From contig NZ_AP024601.1 of the NCBI RefSeq assembly GCF_018326425.1, positions 1,414,001 through 1,478,000 of the forward strand: a DNA stretch of 64,000 nucleotides, given 5' to 3'. The notes beneath the pieces were generated by a model. That model was not told where the DNA came from and did not search any database. It saw only the letters and a list, made by a program, of their open reading frames with translations. The stretch comes from Polycladomyces abyssicola. GTDB taxonomy: Bacteria; Bacillota; Bacilli; Thermoactinomycetales; JIR-001. A program made the translations under genes and the position numbers. This document shows positions 43,728-53,234 of the stretch, piece after piece (the first letter of the stretch is position 1; each line of letters begins with the position of its first letter).

Positions 43728-43994
43728 TAGCAACCCCCTGTACAATATAGGTTTTTTCACCAATTTTTTGTTTAATCAATATATCAACAATTGTTCCCAA
43801 ATGTGAAGTCAGACTTCAAATTTGATGCTCGGATTATATTTTAGCTCTGCCCTGGCGGTCACGAAGCGAACCCTTGACGAGTGTCCCAAAAGACGCTTTT
43901 GCCCTGACCCGGCCCAGTTGGGGTGAGTTATCCGCACCTGTATGAATAGGATATTGCATCAGTGACTCTACGGATAGACGGGCATACAATATCA

Positions 43995-44453
43995 ATGCAA
44001 GTCGAACCAGAACCAAAAGGAGTGAAGGCTTTGTATTATCAATGGTGGCATATGGATCCTAACATGGTGAATTTGCAGATGATGTACTATTATCGTTGGA
44101 AACCCTACAAAATAAGACATCGTCACAGCTCATACCTAGGTACCACCTCTATATCCAACAATAAAAACGAATTGAAACCTAATTTTGAATCTATCGTAAG
44201 TAACGCTTTTGAAATGAATAACATTCAGGACTCTGACCTAAAGAAAGCACTAACTAAAGCATTAGAACAAGCGATAGATTATGACCAGATTTATAAATTC
44301 GTACGAGAAAAAATGAAATCAGACAAGCATGATGATGATGCCCATTATTCAGAACAGGCACGACAGATGGATCGCAATATCCGTATCTTGCCCCGCCCAT
44401 CCCCTTCAGCCCCGGAGGGCTCTTGGTTAGAACCACCCAAGCACGAAGGTTAA
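43995..44453 (+). CDS. Hypothetical protein
   Basis: A 152-residue frame. The N-terminal part is aromatic and basic (YYQWWHMDPNMVNLQMMYYY, KPYKIRHRHSSY). The middle is helical (NIQDSDLKKALTKALEQAID) and the end is polar with proline. The start is unsure: an ATG at 43995 has no good site, while a TTG at 44032 follows AAGGAG with 9-bp spacing. A strong terminator follows. No family is recognised. Confidence 0.5.
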   Translation: MQVEPEPKGVKALYYQWWHMDPNMVNLQMMYYYRWKPYKIRHRHSSYLGTTSISNNKNELKPNFESIVSNAFEMNNIQDSDLKKALTKALEQAIDYDQIYKFVREKMKSDKHDDDAHYSEQARQMDRNIRILPRPSPSAPEGSWLEPPKHEG

Positions 44454-44490
44454 GAGAGTACCTACCCTGCGACGAATTGTGTTACATTAG

Positions 44491-44538
44491 AAAAAACCCC
44501 GAAACCCCTTAGTACGACTGGGGTTATCGGGTTTTTTC
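44491..44538 (+). terminator. Terminator of the hypothetical gene
   Basis: A bipartite stem, AACCCCGA-AACCCC with GGGGTT-ATCGGGTT, followed by TTTTTT; the leading A-run makes it usable in both directions. Confidence 0.85.
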
Positions 44539-44557
44539 GAGGAGCTGTTTTCGTTTT

Positions 44558-44782
44558 TCATTCCAACCCGACACCGCGGCGGCCGTGCCTCTTCGATCCA
44601 TTCGCTTGTTCGCCCTTTTGAACCGAAGACCAAATCCGGCTTTTAACACCCTCACCCGGCAGGGGAAGGGTTTTGAACCACTCCAAATATTTACGAAGTG
44701 AAATAGGACTTTGCCTGATCATTTTCGCTTCCTGACGGATTTCTTCGGTCCGAATCCTGCAATGCTCCATATCGTTCATCAT
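44558..44782 (-). CDS. Small basic hypothetical protein
   Basis: A 74-residue frame starting at two consecutive ATG codons, 9 bp after GGAGG. The N-terminal half looks helical (MEHCRIRTEEIRQEAKMIRQ), and the C-terminus is rich in Gly, Arg and Lys. No domain is recognised. It is convergent with the plus-strand hypothetical gene across the shared terminator. Confidence 0.5.
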   Translation of the reverse strand: MMNDMEHCRIRTEEIRQEAKMIRQSPISLRKYLEWFKTLPLPGEGVKSRIWSSVQKGEQANGSKRHGRRGVGLE

Positions 44783-44915
44783 GGGTCTGTACCTCCATTT
44801 AATTTATTCATTAATCTAAATACCCATTAAGAAACTTAATAAACAATTTTATTTATTATGTATTGGCCGACAGACTGCATCTTCCTTTACGGAGTATTAA
44901 GCTGGAGGGTCAGGA

Positions 44916-45029
44916 ATGCGATGTAAGGAATGTGGTCGCGAGTTTTTCCCTATTAGAAGGGACGCGAAATTCTGCTCCGACATCTGTCGCCTACGGGCAT
45001 ATCGGAGACAAAAAAAGAAGCAAGACTAG
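44916..45029 (+). CDS. Cys-rich microprotein with four potential zinc ligands
   Basis: A 37-residue protein following GGAGGG and itself followed by a clear terminator. Pattern C-x2-C-x13-C-x3-C: CKECGREFFPIRRDAKFCSD, then ICRLRAYRRQ. Sixteen of the first 30 positions are identical to the 41426 microprotein, so the two are paralogues. Likely a stand-alone zinc knuckle with a basic tail that could contact nucleic acid. Confidence 0.65.
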   Translation: MRCKECGREFFPIRRDAKFCSDICRLRAYRRQKKKQD

Positions 45030-45032
45030 AGG

Positions 45033-45060
45033 AAAACGGGGCATCGGTGCCCCGTTTTCT
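45033..45060 (+). terminator. Terminator after the Cys-rich microprotein
   Basis: AAAACGGGGCA / TGCCCCGTTTT, an 11-bp stem with a 4-base loop, with T at the end of the stem. Confidence 0.85.
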
Positions 45061-45165
45061 GCGCCGCCGACCACAGTAGATCCAGAAAAGCGACGGCAAC
45101 ACAAGGGACTCGAAGGGAAGTAACTGAGAAGGAGGAGCCCGGTGGCCCGGCCCCAGGCTCCGGGG

Positions 45166-45210
45166 TTCAGAGGAGCCGAACGGGTGGCCGCGGCGGTGCC
45201 GCGGGCGGCC
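45166..45210 (+). repeat. GC-rich hairpin repeat, copy B
   Basis: 39 of 45 positions match 26968-27012. The surrounding interval 45061-45601 holds a 34-codon frame (GTG 45302 to 45406, DPYKKWLKIANGDDRKIIRF) with no clear ribosome site. A 27-codon frame across the repeat follows GGAGGAG. Neither is called as a gene. Confidence 0.6.
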
Positions 45211-45601
45211 ATCTCGGCGGGGTAAGGGTAGGAAATAAAGCGGTGATTGTGACTTATACGACCACTTACGGACCGGAACAATTCTACGGCTTGTAACAAA
45301 GGTGGATCCGTACAAAAAGTGGTTGAAGATCGCCAACGGGGATGACCGAAAAATTATTCGCTTCAAGGATTTGCTGAGGCTGGAAGAGGCACAGGAAGAT
45401 GTGTAACATATATGTCCACTATCTAATATTAGCGTTATAGTTGCATGAGGCTACACCCTCACAAAAGCCCAGTTTCTTGCCTTATGAAAAAACTCAACTT
45501 GGGTTCAACCCATTCTTTGATCCGGTTGGTTATATAGAGGTTTTTACAGTTTACACATGATGATTTTACAGCTAGTATCATGGGTAAGGAGTTGAATTCT
45601 C

Positions 45602-46366
45602 ATGGGTGCGTGGGGAGTAGGCATTTTTTCAGATGATGTAGCGGAAACAGTCCGTTTTCACTATAAAGACCTAATTGGTGATGGTTTTACTGGTAAACAA
45701 GCCACTCAGATCCTAATTGAAGAGTTTGGAAAAGAAATGGATACAGAAGATACGCTTGTATTTTGGTTGTCATTAGCAGCTATTCAATGGAAATTAGGCA
45801 GACTTCAAGATGAGGTAAAAACGAAAGCAATTGAGATTATTGTTAGCGGAGTTGAATTAGAACGTTGGAAAGATGACCCTAAACTAAAAAAGAAACGTCA
45901 AGAAGTATTGAATAAGCTGAAGGAACAACTCAATTCTCCTCAACCTTCACCAAAGAAAGTACCAAAACGTTTTGTTGAGAAAACCAACTTAAAGATTGGT
46001 GACGCTATAAGTTATCGCTTACTCTCAGGTAAATATATCATTTTAAAAGTAGTTGAAATTGCAGAAGAGTGGACTGGTGATACTCACCCCATTTTTGTGA
46101 TATGTGACTGGGTTGGTGAAACCATACCAACAAAAAATGAAATTGATGATCTGCCTTTATTGGAATGGACATGGGTAAACGGTAAAAAAGAACTAAAGGA
46201 ACTCTCGATACTCCGAGCAGGAAAAAAAGATAATCCAGAAAAAAGAATTCAACTTATTGCTGAAGGAGTTAGGATTGACAAACACCAAACTGAAAAAGCC
46301 AGTAAAACACTTATTTATTGGAAAGAATTTGATAAAATACTTAAACAATATTATAACATATCGTAA
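45602..46366 (+). CDS. DUF4259-like protein
   Basis: A 254-residue protein. The N-terminus MGAWGVGIFSDDVAETVRFH matches the DUF4259 pattern (MGAWGxGxFxDD), followed by a helical region and a Lys-rich linker near 110-125. A second half with beta character follows (DAISYRLLSGKYIILKVVEI). The AT-rich composition differs from the core. DUF4259-type proteins often occur as lone accessory genes and have been linked to immunity-like roles, but no toxin gene is next to it. Confidence 0.7.
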   Translation: MGAWGVGIFSDDVAETVRFHYKDLIGDGFTGKQATQILIEEFGKEMDTEDTLVFWLSLAAIQWKLGRLQDEVKTKAIEIIVSGVELERWKDDPKLKKKRQEVLNKLKEQLNSPQPSPKKVPKRFVEKTNLKIGDAISYRLLSGKYIILKVVEIAEEWTGDTHPIFVICDWVGETIPTKNEIDDLPLLEWTWVNGKKELKELSILRAGKKDNPEKRIQLIAEGVRIDKHQTEKASKTLIYWKEFDKILKQYYNIS

Positions 46367-46418
46367 ATATTATAAAAATTATTCATTTTTGCCACCTTGT
46401 GTCGGAGGGATCGCTGAT

Positions 46419-46979
46419 ATGAAACTTCCTGTCAAGGGCGTGTCGGAATTGGTATTGGAAGTGGCGGATATGGATCGTGCCGTACACTTCTGGTCGGAAG
46501 TGCTCGGGTTTCCCGTCGTGGATCAATGGAAGTGGGAGCCCGGTGTGAGCGGTTTCCAAGAGGAGCAATTCGTGAGCCGCAGACATCCGTATGTCTGGGC
46601 AACTTGGCTTTATGTAGGAGGAAACACACGGTTGGGGTTGTGGCTTCCCCGGAAATGGACACCGCAGGAGCGCAAGATTCAACATCAACCCGTTACCTCC
46701 TGGCCGTCTCCTGAGCTGTATGATGAAGGTGGCAAACATGTGCATTTTGCCCTGTACATTGAGGAAAAAGATTTCGACCGTACCTTTGAACAGTTGCAAT
46801 CACTCGGTATTCCCGTCACCATCCGGCAATTTGAACCGGAATATCGTGCGCTCTATTTCAAAGATCCGGAAGGAAACGTAGTAGAAATGTACACCCGATC
46901 CATGGAGCAATCCTATGCTCCTCTGGACCGTGCTCTGGAGGGGTGCCTCCCCACGGATTACACCACATCAAAGGGCTAA
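46419..46979 (+). CDS. VOC-superfamily (glyoxalase-like) protein
   Basis: A 186-residue protein of the vicinal-oxygen-chelate fold. The first module opens SELVLEVADMDRAVHFWSEV and the second KHVHFALYIEEKDFDRTF, ending KDPEGNVVEMYTR, with the usual His and Glu ligands. The substrate is unknown. The ATG follows GGAGGG. From this gene rightwards the higher-GC core composition returns. Confidence 0.87.
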   Translation: MKLPVKGVSELVLEVADMDRAVHFWSEVLGFPVVDQWKWEPGVSGFQEEQFVSRRHPYVWATWLYVGGNTRLGLWLPRKWTPQERKIQHQPVTSWPSPELYDEGGKHVHFALYIEEKDFDRTFEQLQSLGIPVTIRQFEPEYRALYFKDPEGNVVEMYTRSMEQSYAPLDRALEGCLPTDYTTSKG

Positions 46980-47052
46980 GCTTCGGCTTGGTGTATAATA
47001 GGGTTTGTCTGTTATTGTCGGCGGTTTTCAAAATATAGGTGTGAGGGAGTGA

Positions 47053-47601
47053 ATGGGAATGAGCCGGTTGGAGGAAAAAACGATCAAGAGTCAAACGATT
47101 TATGAAGGCAATATCATTCGGCTGCAGCTGGACCAAGTGACTTTGCCCGACGGCCGAACATCCCAGCGCGAGATCGTCAAACATCCGGGAGCGGTTGCGG
47201 TGGTGGCCATCACGGATGAAAAAAAACTGGTGTTGGTGCGGCAGTTTCGCAAACCACTGGAAAAGACGATCCTGGAGATTCCGGCAGGGAAACTGGAACC
47301 GGGTGAAGATCCCCGCGTATGCGCGTTTCGTGAATTGAAGGAGGAAACGGGGTATCGAGCTGAAGAGATGACCCCGCTCGTATCGTTTTATACCTCGCCC
47401 GGGTTTGCCGACGAAATCATTCATCTCTATGTGGCGAGCGGATTGCACAGGGGAGAGGCGCGGCCGGATCAAGACGAATTCGTGGAACTGGTGGAACTGA
47501 CCTTACCCGAAGCTTGGCAACGGATCGCCGATGGTGAGATTTGCGATGCGAAAACGGTGGCAGCCGTGTATCATTGGCAATTGAAGGAGATGCAGGGATG
47601 A
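47053..47601 (+). CDS. nudF: ADP-ribose pyrophosphatase
   Basis: A 182-residue Nudix hydrolase that cleaves ADP-ribose. The Nudix box GKLEPGEDPRVCAFRELKEETG is complete, and the preceding VRQFRKPLEKTILEIPAG is typical of NudF. An ATG two codons later (47059) has better spacing to GAGGGAG and may be the real start. The stop overlaps the next gene by ATGA. Order nudF then the endonuclease Q-like gene matches B. subtilis yqkG-yqxK. Confidence 0.93.
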   Translation: MGMSRLEEKTIKSQTIYEGNIIRLQLDQVTLPDGRTSQREIVKHPGAVAVVAITDEKKLVLVRQFRKPLEKTILEIPAGKLEPGEDPRVCAFRELKEETGYRAEEMTPLVSFYTSPGFADEIIHLYVASGLHRGEARPDQDEFVELVELTLPEAWQRIADGEICDAKTVAAVYHWQLKEMQG

Positions 47602-48827
47602 ACGAAGCGGGTTACAGTCAGACGGGGGCATCGAGCGGTTCCCCCCGTATGACCTCTTATTTCGCCGATCTGCACATTCACATCGGGCGCACCGAAAGCG
47701 GTCTTCCTGTTAAAATCAGTGCCGCACGCAATCTGACGTTTGAACGGATCGTCAGGGAATCCGCTCAACGAAAAGGACTGGACATGATCGGCATCATCGA
47801 CGCCCATTCTCCCCCGGTGCAGGAAGAAATCGCGGCGCGACTGGAAGCGGGCGTGTACCGTGAGCACCCGGACGGAGGTCTGGTCTACGGCGAGACCATC
47901 GTCATACTGGGTACGGAGATTGAAGTGAAAGAGCCCGGATTCGGCACAGCTCATCTATTGGCATACTTTCCGTCATTTGATGCGATTCGGCGGTTTACGT
48001 ATTGGCTGTCCAAGCGAATGAAAAATGTACAGTTGAGTACCCAGCGTCTTTATGCGCCCGTGAGTGAACTTCAGGAGCAAGTGACACAGCTGGATGGTTT
48101 GATGATACCAGCTCATGTGTTTACCCCGTTTAAAAGTGTATACGGAAGTGCGTCGGACCGGATGCGCGATTGGTTGGACATGGGCCGGATCGCGGCGGTC
48201 GAATTGGGTCTGTCCGCTGACAGTTCACTAGCTGACCGGCTTTCCGAGCTGTCCGCTCTAACGTTCGTCACCAATTCGGATGCGCATTCCATTCCAAAGA
48301 TCGGTCGCGAGTACAATGAGTTGTGCATCGCCGCTCCCAGCTTTTTGGAGTTGAAGCGAGCGTTGCTGAGACAAGACGGACGCCGTATCGTTGCCAACTA
48401 TGGGTTAAACCCCAAATTGGGCAAATACTACCGGACGCGTTGTCTCAAATGTGAAGCGCTGTTGCCGCCCGAGGAAACCCGGCGATGCCTGCGGTGCGGC
48501 TCACTCAAGGTGGTGAAGGGCGTTTCGGATCGCGTAGCGGAAATTGCCGACCAACCCTCGACAGCACCCGCTCATCGCCCGCCGTATGTGTATCAGGTGC
48601 CGTTGGAGTTCATCCCCAAACTGGGTCCCAAAACGCTGAGCAAGCTGCTGGACCGGTTCGGCACGGAAATGCACATCCTCCATCACGCCGACATCGAAGA
48701 GATTGCGTCGATCGCCGGGACGTCCATTGCCGAGCACATTCGTTTGGCGCGGGAACAGCGCTTGCAATTTGACGAGGGCGGTGGCGGTACGTATGGCAAA
48801 GTGAAACAGGTCCAAAACCAAACCTGA
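47598..48827 (+). CDS. Endonuclease Q-like PHP-domain protein (YqxK family)
   Basis: A 409-residue protein. The N-terminal PHP metal-binding domain shows DLHIHIG, IIDAHSPP and NSDAHS. A four-Cys zinc ribbon (CLKCEALLPPEETRRCLRCG, near 300-320) and a helix-hairpin-helix-like region (FIPKLGPKTLSKLLDRFG) follow. Archaeal EndoQ with this architecture nicks DNA 5' to deaminated bases. Translationally coupled to nudF. The exact lesion specificity here is inferred from the family. Confidence 0.85.
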   Translation: MNEAGYSQTGASSGSPRMTSYFADLHIHIGRTESGLPVKISAARNLTFERIVRESAQRKGLDMIGIIDAHSPPVQEEIAARLEAGVYREHPDGGLVYGETIVILGTEIEVKEPGFGTAHLLAYFPSFDAIRRFTYWLSKRMKNVQLSTQRLYAPVSELQEQVTQLDGLMIPAHVFTPFKSVYGSASDRMRDWLDMGRIAAVELGLSADSSLADRLSELSALTFVTNSDAHSIPKIGREYNELCIAAPSFLELKRALLRQDGRRIVANYGLNPKLGKYYRTRCLKCEALLPPEETRRCLRCGSLKVVKGVSDRVAEIADQPSTAPAHRPPYVYQVPLEFIPKLGPKTLSKLLDRFGTEMHILHHADIEEIASIAGTSIAEHIRLAREQRLQFDEGGGGTYGKVKQVQNQT

Positions 48828-48903
48828 TTCAGGTTGTTGACAAAGTCCGTGGGCTCCGATTTCCGTTACCGCTTCGCTAACAGCGGGTGGCCGTTATCCC
48901 GCA

Positions 48904-48941
48904 AGCGACCTTTGAGCGCAGTGATTCAGGAGCGAGTGGAA
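48904..48941 (+). repeat. Dispersed 38-bp motif, copy B
   Basis: Second copy of the motif at 14081-14118, here 75 bp upstream of the proposed spoIIM promoter. Confidence 0.5.
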
Positions 48942-49015
48942 CGGCGAGCTCGGAATCGCGAGTGGTGAAAACACTTTGGTTACTGTTTCTCCCTCTCCTG
49001 TTCTCCCAAACGATG

Positions 49016-49044
49016 GCATTTTTCTTTGTCCACTTTCATAGAAA
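49016..49044 (+). promoter_or_regulatory. Candidate sigma-E promoter of spoIIM
   Basis: GCATTTT, 14-bp spacer, CATAGAAA: 6/7 and 6/8 to the sigma-E consensus with exact spacing. It lies 27 bp before the spoIIM GTG. spoIIM is a known sigma-E gene in B. subtilis. Confidence 0.6.
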
Positions 49045-49070
49045 TAGAGTAGGACAAGGAGGGGAACAGG

Positions 49071-49751
49071 GTGAAACGCAATCGGAAGCGGTTCGGAATC
49101 TGGGTGCAACAGCATGTACAAAGCTTGCTGTCGCTGTACATTTTCGTTACCGTACTATTCGTCATGGGCGTGGTGTTCGGGGCGATTATTGTCAATACAT
49201 TGTCCGATTCACAAAAACAAGATTTACTCCATTATATGGGATATTTTTTTCAAGGGTTGAACAAGAACAGCATCGCTGAACCGCGCATCGCCTTTCAGCA
49301 TGCGATGGGAGATCATCTGAAAACCTTGGGTTTGATGTGGATCTTGGGTTTGTCCATTGTGGGGCTGCCGTTGATTTTGATCTTGGTGTTTTTAAAGGGG
49401 TTGGGCATCGGTTTCACGGTGGGTTTTTTGGTGAACCAACTTTCCTGGAAAGGATTGTGGTTTGCGATGTTGGCGGTTTTGCCCCACAATCTGCTCGTGG
49501 TACCGGTGATGATATTTGTCGCGGTGTCCGGCTTGCAGTTTTCGCTTCTGTTGGTGAAAAACCGGCTGATACAGCGGCGGGGAACGATCTATCCCCAGTT
49601 TTTAACCTATTCAGTCTCCGTTACGGCGATGGCGATCGTGTTGGTGATCGCTTCGTTTTTTGAGGCATACGTGTCGCCGTGGCTGATGCGCTCCGCCGTT
49701 CCTCCCCTGGAACACGCTCAGGCATGGCTGGGGACCTTTATAAACTTGTAA
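49071..49751 (+). CDS. spoIIM: Stage II sporulation protein M
   Basis: A 226-residue membrane protein with about five helices, part of the mother-cell DMP machine (SpoIID-SpoIIM-SpoIIP) for septal thinning and engulfment. The family segments GLMWILGLSIVGLPLILILV, FLKGLGIGFTVGFLV and LPHNLLVVPVMIFVA are clear. The GTG start follows AGGAGGGG. It is located between endonuclease Q-like and fur, as in B. subtilis. Confidence 0.93.
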   Translation: MKRNRKRFGIWVQQHVQSLLSLYIFVTVLFVMGVVFGAIIVNTLSDSQKQDLLHYMGYFFQGLNKNSIAEPRIAFQHAMGDHLKTLGLMWILGLSIVGLPLILILVFLKGLGIGFTVGFLVNQLSWKGLWFAMLAVLPHNLLVVPVMIFVAVSGLQFSLLLVKNRLIQRRGTIYPQFLTYSVSVTAMAIVLVIASFFEAYVSPWLMRSAVPPLEHAQAWLGTFINL

Positions 49752-49760
49752 TGATTATTA
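49746..49760. promoter_or_regulatory. Fur/PerR-type operator ahead of fur
   Basis: TTGTAATGATTATTA matches the 7-1-7 Per box TTATAATNATTATAA at all but two positions. It overlaps the spoIIM stop and lies 24 bp upstream of the fur -35 box, suggesting repression by PerR or self-regulation. Confidence 0.6.
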
Positions 49761-49783
49761 TCTGATATTGGTTTTTGATAGAT

Positions 49784-49813
49784 TTGACTTTCTGCCACGA
49801 CCTCCCATATAAT
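49784..49813 (+). promoter_or_regulatory. Sigma-A promoter of fur
   Basis: TTGACT, 18-bp spacer, TATAAT, 33 bp ahead of the GTG start. Confidence 0.8.
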
Positions 49814-49845
49814 GAGGACAGGAAATGCAGTGGGGGGGTGTTGAT

Positions 49846-50325
49846 GTGGAAGAACGGGTAAATCGCATCAAACAACAGCTATCTGCCCATAACTACAAAT
49901 TAACCCCCCAACGGGAAGCGACCGTCCGCGTACTGTTGGAAAACGAGGAAGACCATTTGAGCGCGGAAGATGTCTACCTGTTGGTGAAAGAGAAGGCACC
50001 GGAAATCGGCTTGGCTACGGTTTATCGGACATTGGAACTGTTGAGTGAATTGCAGATCATCCACAAGCTGAACTTCGGCGATGGTGTCACCCGTTATGAG
50101 TTCCGCGCTGAAGGAGCGGAACACCATCATCACCATCTGATCTGCCTGAACTGCGGTACGGTGGATGAAATTGTGGATGACTGGTTGGGACCGATTGAAG
50201 AACGTGTGGAACGGGAGTTCGATTTTCAGATCATCGACCACCGTTTGACGTTCCACGGTATCTGTCATCGATGCAAAGACAAGGTGAAAGATCCGAAAAA
50301 ACTGGCTGCTTCCAAAGTCACGTGA
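49846..50325 (+). CDS. fur: Ferric uptake regulator
   Basis: A 159-residue metalloregulator. The winged helix includes LTPQREATVRVLLENEEDHLSAEDVYLLV and the recognition helix LATVYRTLELL. The metal region EGAEHHHHHLICLNCGTVDEI, with C-x2-C, is followed by HGICHRCKDK. This is the Fur subgroup rather than PerR or Zur, also by synteny next to spoIIM. GTG 49846 is 7 bp after a run of seven G; an upstream ATG at 49825 lies too far from any ribosome site. It ends in its own terminator. Confidence 0.93.
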   Translation: MEERVNRIKQQLSAHNYKLTPQREATVRVLLENEEDHLSAEDVYLLVKEKAPEIGLATVYRTLELLSELQIIHKLNFGDGVTRYEFRAEGAEHHHHHLICLNCGTVDEIVDDWLGPIEERVEREFDFQIIDHRLTFHGICHRCKDKVKDPKKLAASKVT

Positions 50326-50349
50326 GATCCAGTCGGATCTCACGTTTTT
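50321..50349 (+). terminator. Terminator of fur
   Basis: CGTGAGATCC-AGTC-GGATCTCACG, a perfect 10-bp stem that includes the stop codon, then TTTTT. Confidence 0.93.
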
Positions 50350-50518
50350 GGGTTTCATCTTCTTTTGTCTTGGATGAATAAGAAAACGTTTACAAAAAGC
50401 GGGTAACCGGGTACATCCCGTATGATCACTCCCCCCTGCATTGAGAATCCTTCTTATCGCTGTATGATTGACCCGTGTCTGGTGGTATGATAAACATACC
50501 AAAGGAGGCTGGACTCGC

Positions 50519-51652
50519 ATGATCATCGGGGTACCCAAAGAGATTAAGAACAACGAGAACCGCGTCGCGATCACACCCGCCGGCGTGGATGCACTGGTAC
50601 TCGCCGGACATGAGGTGCTGATCGAAAGAGGTGCCGGCGAAGGAAGTGGCTTTGTCGACGAAGATTATGTGGCGCACGGAGCCAAGATGTTGGACTCCGC
50701 TGAGCAGGTTTGGTCTTCCGCCGACATGATATTGAAGGTAAAGGAGCCGCAACCGTCCGAATATCGCTATTTCCGCGAAGGGCTGATTCTGTTTACCTAT
50801 CTCCATTTGGCGCCCGAACCGGAGCTGACGCAAGCATTGATGGAGAAAAAAGTGACCGCCATCGCTTATGAAACGATTCAGCTCGACAATGGTTCCCTGC
50901 CATTGTTGACACCGATGAGTGAAGTGGCCGGTCGCATGTCAGTACAGATCGGTGCTCAGTTCCTGGAGAAACCCAAAGGCGGCAAAGGCGTTCTGTTGGG
51001 TGGTGTCCCAGGCGTATTACCAGGGGAAGTGGTAATCATCGGTGGTGGTGTCGTGGGTACCAATGCGGCGAAAATGGCATTGGGGCTCGGGGCGAATGTG
51101 ACGTTGCTTGATATCAATCCGGATCGGCTCCGTCAGTTGGACGACATTTTCCACGGCCGTTTGCGCACCTTAATGTCCAACAGCTACAACATCGCCCAAG
51201 CCGTGAAAAAAGCGGATCTGTTGATCGGTGCGGTGCTGATACCGGGTCGGCGTGCTCCCCGGCTGGTCACCGAAGAAATGGTGAAAACGATGACGCCGGG
51301 ATCAGTGATCGTGGACGTCGCCATCGACCAAGGTGGGTCCATCGAAACGATCGACCGGATCACGACGCACAGTGATCCGATTTATGTGAAACATGGTGTG
51401 GTACATTATGCGGTGCCCAATATCCCGGGAGCCGTGCCGAGGACATCGACGATCGCGCTGACCAACGTCACGATTCCGTATGCGGTGCAAATCGCCAACA
51501 AAGGGTTGGAACAAGCGCTTCGTGACAGTCGTCCGTTGGCCAAAGGGGTTAACGTGATTCAAGGTCATGTCACCTACCAAGCGGTGGCCGAAAGCCTCAA
51601 TCTCCCATATACGCCACTGGATGACGTGATGGGACAGGCCTTGGCGGGATAA
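50519..51652 (+). CDS. ald: Alanine dehydrogenase
   Basis: A 377-residue NAD-dependent enzyme for alanine to pyruvate and ammonia. The N-terminal [20 protein letters not shown], the catalytic lysine region [11 protein letters not shown], the active-site His in [11 protein letters not shown] and the NAD loop [21 protein letters not shown] are all present. AAAGGAGG lies 10 bp before the ATG. In B. subtilis ald is elsewhere and xerD occupies the slot between fur and drm; here ald replaces it. Alanine use is important in sporulation and germination. Confidence 0.95.
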   Translation: MIIGVPKEIKNNENRVAITPAGVDALVLAGHEVLIERGAGEGSGFVDEDYVAHGAKMLDSAEQVWSSADMILKVKEPQPSEYRYFREGLILFTYLHLAPEPELTQALMEKKVTAIAYETIQLDNGSLPLLTPMSEVAGRMSVQIGAQFLEKPKGGKGVLLGGVPGVLPGEVVIIGGGVVGTNAAKMALGLGANVTLLDINPDRLRQLDDIFHGRLRTLMSNSYNIAQAVKKADLLIGAVLIPGRRAPRLVTEEMVKTMTPGSVIVDVAIDQGGSIETIDRITTHSDPIYVKHGVVHYAVPNIPGAVPRTSTIALTNVTIPYAVQIANKGLEQALRDSRPLAKGVNVIQGHVTYQAVAESLNLPYTPLDDVMGQALAG

Positions 51653-51713
51653 GGCATAATCGCGGCTGGGGTTCCATACGATGTAGGGAAACTGCTGAAA
51701 GGGACGAGGTTCC

Positions 51714-51953
51714 ATGATCATCTCGCTCAGACGCTGGGTGGAGTGGGGAAAGTTTTTTCTTCTGTTCTTCCTGCTCACGCTGTTGTTTTATCAGGTGATT
51801 GCGTTTTTCGGCCTACTGCTGGAACCCAAGCCGCGTTACCGGGAACCGAGTGGGCGAGCCGTGAAAGTGTTCGCTCAGCAAATGATTCCCCGTCCATCTG
51901 AAGAGATGGGGGTGAAAGAACGCCTCTTTCTGTTTTACTGGTTGGGGGAATGA
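51714..51953 (+). CDS. yqzK: YqzK (DUF4227) family membrane protein
   Basis: A 79-residue protein with one N-terminal helix ([23 protein letters not shown]) and the conserved tail [17 protein letters not shown] plus LFLFYWLGE. Short DUF4227 proteins of this kind sit between fur and drm in Bacillus. Role unknown. Confidence 0.85.
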   Translation: MIISLRRWVEWGKFFLLFFLLTLLFYQVIAFFGLLLEPKPRYREPSGRAVKVFAQQMIPRPSEEMGVKERLFLFYWLGE

Positions 51954-51955
51954 AA

Positions 51956-51990
51956 GCCGCAAGGGTTGGATTGCCCGTGCGGGCTTTTTT
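51956..51990 (+). terminator. Terminator after yqzK
   Basis: GCCGCAAGGG pairs with CCCGTGCGGGC (imperfect) and TTTTTT follows. Confidence 0.85.
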
Positions 51991-52023
51991 GTTGAGAAAT
52001 GTGGATGGGATGGTGAATCGGAG

Positions 52024-53214
52024 ATGAAACGGTTCAAACGTGTAGCGTTGATCGTGTTGGACAGCGTGGGCATCGGTGCCCTGCCGGATGCGGCGGACTA
52101 TGGAGATGAAGGGGTGAATACCCTCGGACATATCGCTGAACATCGCCATGGATTGCATATGCCGAACATGATGGAGCTGGGATTGGGCAACATTGAACCG
52201 GTGCAGGGAATACCGCCTGTAGAAAAACCCCGGGCGCATTACGGCAAGATGATGGAAGTCTCCGCGGGAAAGGATACGACGACCGGGCATTGGGAAATCA
52301 TGGGCATTCATACTACTGTCCCTTTCAAAACCTATCCAAACGGGTTTCCGGAAGAATTAATCACTGCTTTTGAAAAGCGGATCGGCCGCAAGGTACTGGG
52401 CAACAAACCGGCATCCGGCACGGCCATTATCGAAGAGTTGGGCGAGCAACACATGAAAACCGGGGACGTCATCGTGTACACGTCTGCCGACAGCGTATTC
52501 CAAGTGGCGGCTCACGAGGAAGTGATTCCGCTGGAGGAGTTGTATCGCATTTGCGAGATTGCGCGTGAGCTGACATTGGACGAGCGGTTCTCGGTTACCC
52601 GTGTGATCGCGCGGCCGTTTGTGGGTGAGCCGGGTCATTTCACACGTACGGCCAACAGGCGGGACTATTCGATCAAACCGCCGCATCCGACGGTGATGAA
52701 TCATTTGGCCGAAGCGGGATGGGACTCCATCGCGATCGGCAAAATCTCCGACATCTACGACGGGGAAGGCGTGACACGGGCGATCAAAACGAAATCCAAT
52801 ATGGACGGCGTCGACCGGTTGTTGGATGTGTTGAAAGAAGAATTCCGCGGCTTGGCCTTTGTCAACCTGGTCGATTTTGACGCCAAATACGGTCACCGTC
52901 GCGATCCTGAAGGATATGCTCAAGCATTGGAGGAGTTTGACGCACGGGTGCCTGAGATTTTGTCCGCTTGCGGAGATGACGACCTGTTGATCATCACGGC
53001 TGATCACGGGAACGATCCCACACACACCGGCACCGACCATACGCGTGAATATGTACCGTTGTTGGTGTGGAGCCCCTCTCTTGTACAAGAAGGGAAATCG
53101 TTGGGTATTCGCGAAACATTCTCCGATGTAGGAGCGACCATCGCCGACAACTTCGGTGTAAAGATGCCGAAGCACGGCCGCAGTTTTCTGGGTGAGTTGC
53201 GTTTTCAATCGTGA
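52024..53214 (+). CDS. deoB: Phosphopentomutase
   Basis: A 396-residue alkaline-phosphatase-superfamily mutase (called drm in Bacillus) that interconverts ribose (deoxyribose) 1- and 5-phosphate. The metal site [11 protein letters not shown], the phosphorylated Thr in [11 protein letters not shown], and [12 protein letters not shown] / [19 protein letters not shown] for the two manganese ions are intact. It heads the nucleoside salvage group with two phosphorylases and pdp. The gap to the first phosphorylase is 20 bp. Confidence 0.96.
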   Translation: MKRFKRVALIVLDSVGIGALPDAADYGDEGVNTLGHIAEHRHGLHMPNMMELGLGNIEPVQGIPPVEKPRAHYGKMMEVSAGKDTTTGHWEIMGIHTTVPFKTYPNGFPEELITAFEKRIGRKVLGNKPASGTAIIEELGEQHMKTGDVIVYTSADSVFQVAAHEEVIPLEELYRICEIARELTLDERFSVTRVIARPFVGEPGHFTRTANRRDYSIKPPHPTVMNHLAEAGWDSIAIGKISDIYDGEGVTRAIKTKSNMDGVDRLLDVLKEEFRGLAFVNLVDFDAKYGHRRDPEGYAQALEEFDARVPEILSACGDDDLLIITADHGNDPTHTGTDHTREYVPLLVWSPSLVQEGKSLGIRETFSDVGATIADNFGVKMPKHGRSFLGELRFQS

Positions 53215-53234
53215 TGGGAGAGGAGAGAAAACAT

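Noticed and set aside
45122-45210. A 27-codon frame with a GGAGGAG site across the GC-rich repeat
   Set aside because: Very Ala/Arg/Pro-rich, and the two repeat copies differ in frame length and surroundings; a structured repeat explains the conservation better.
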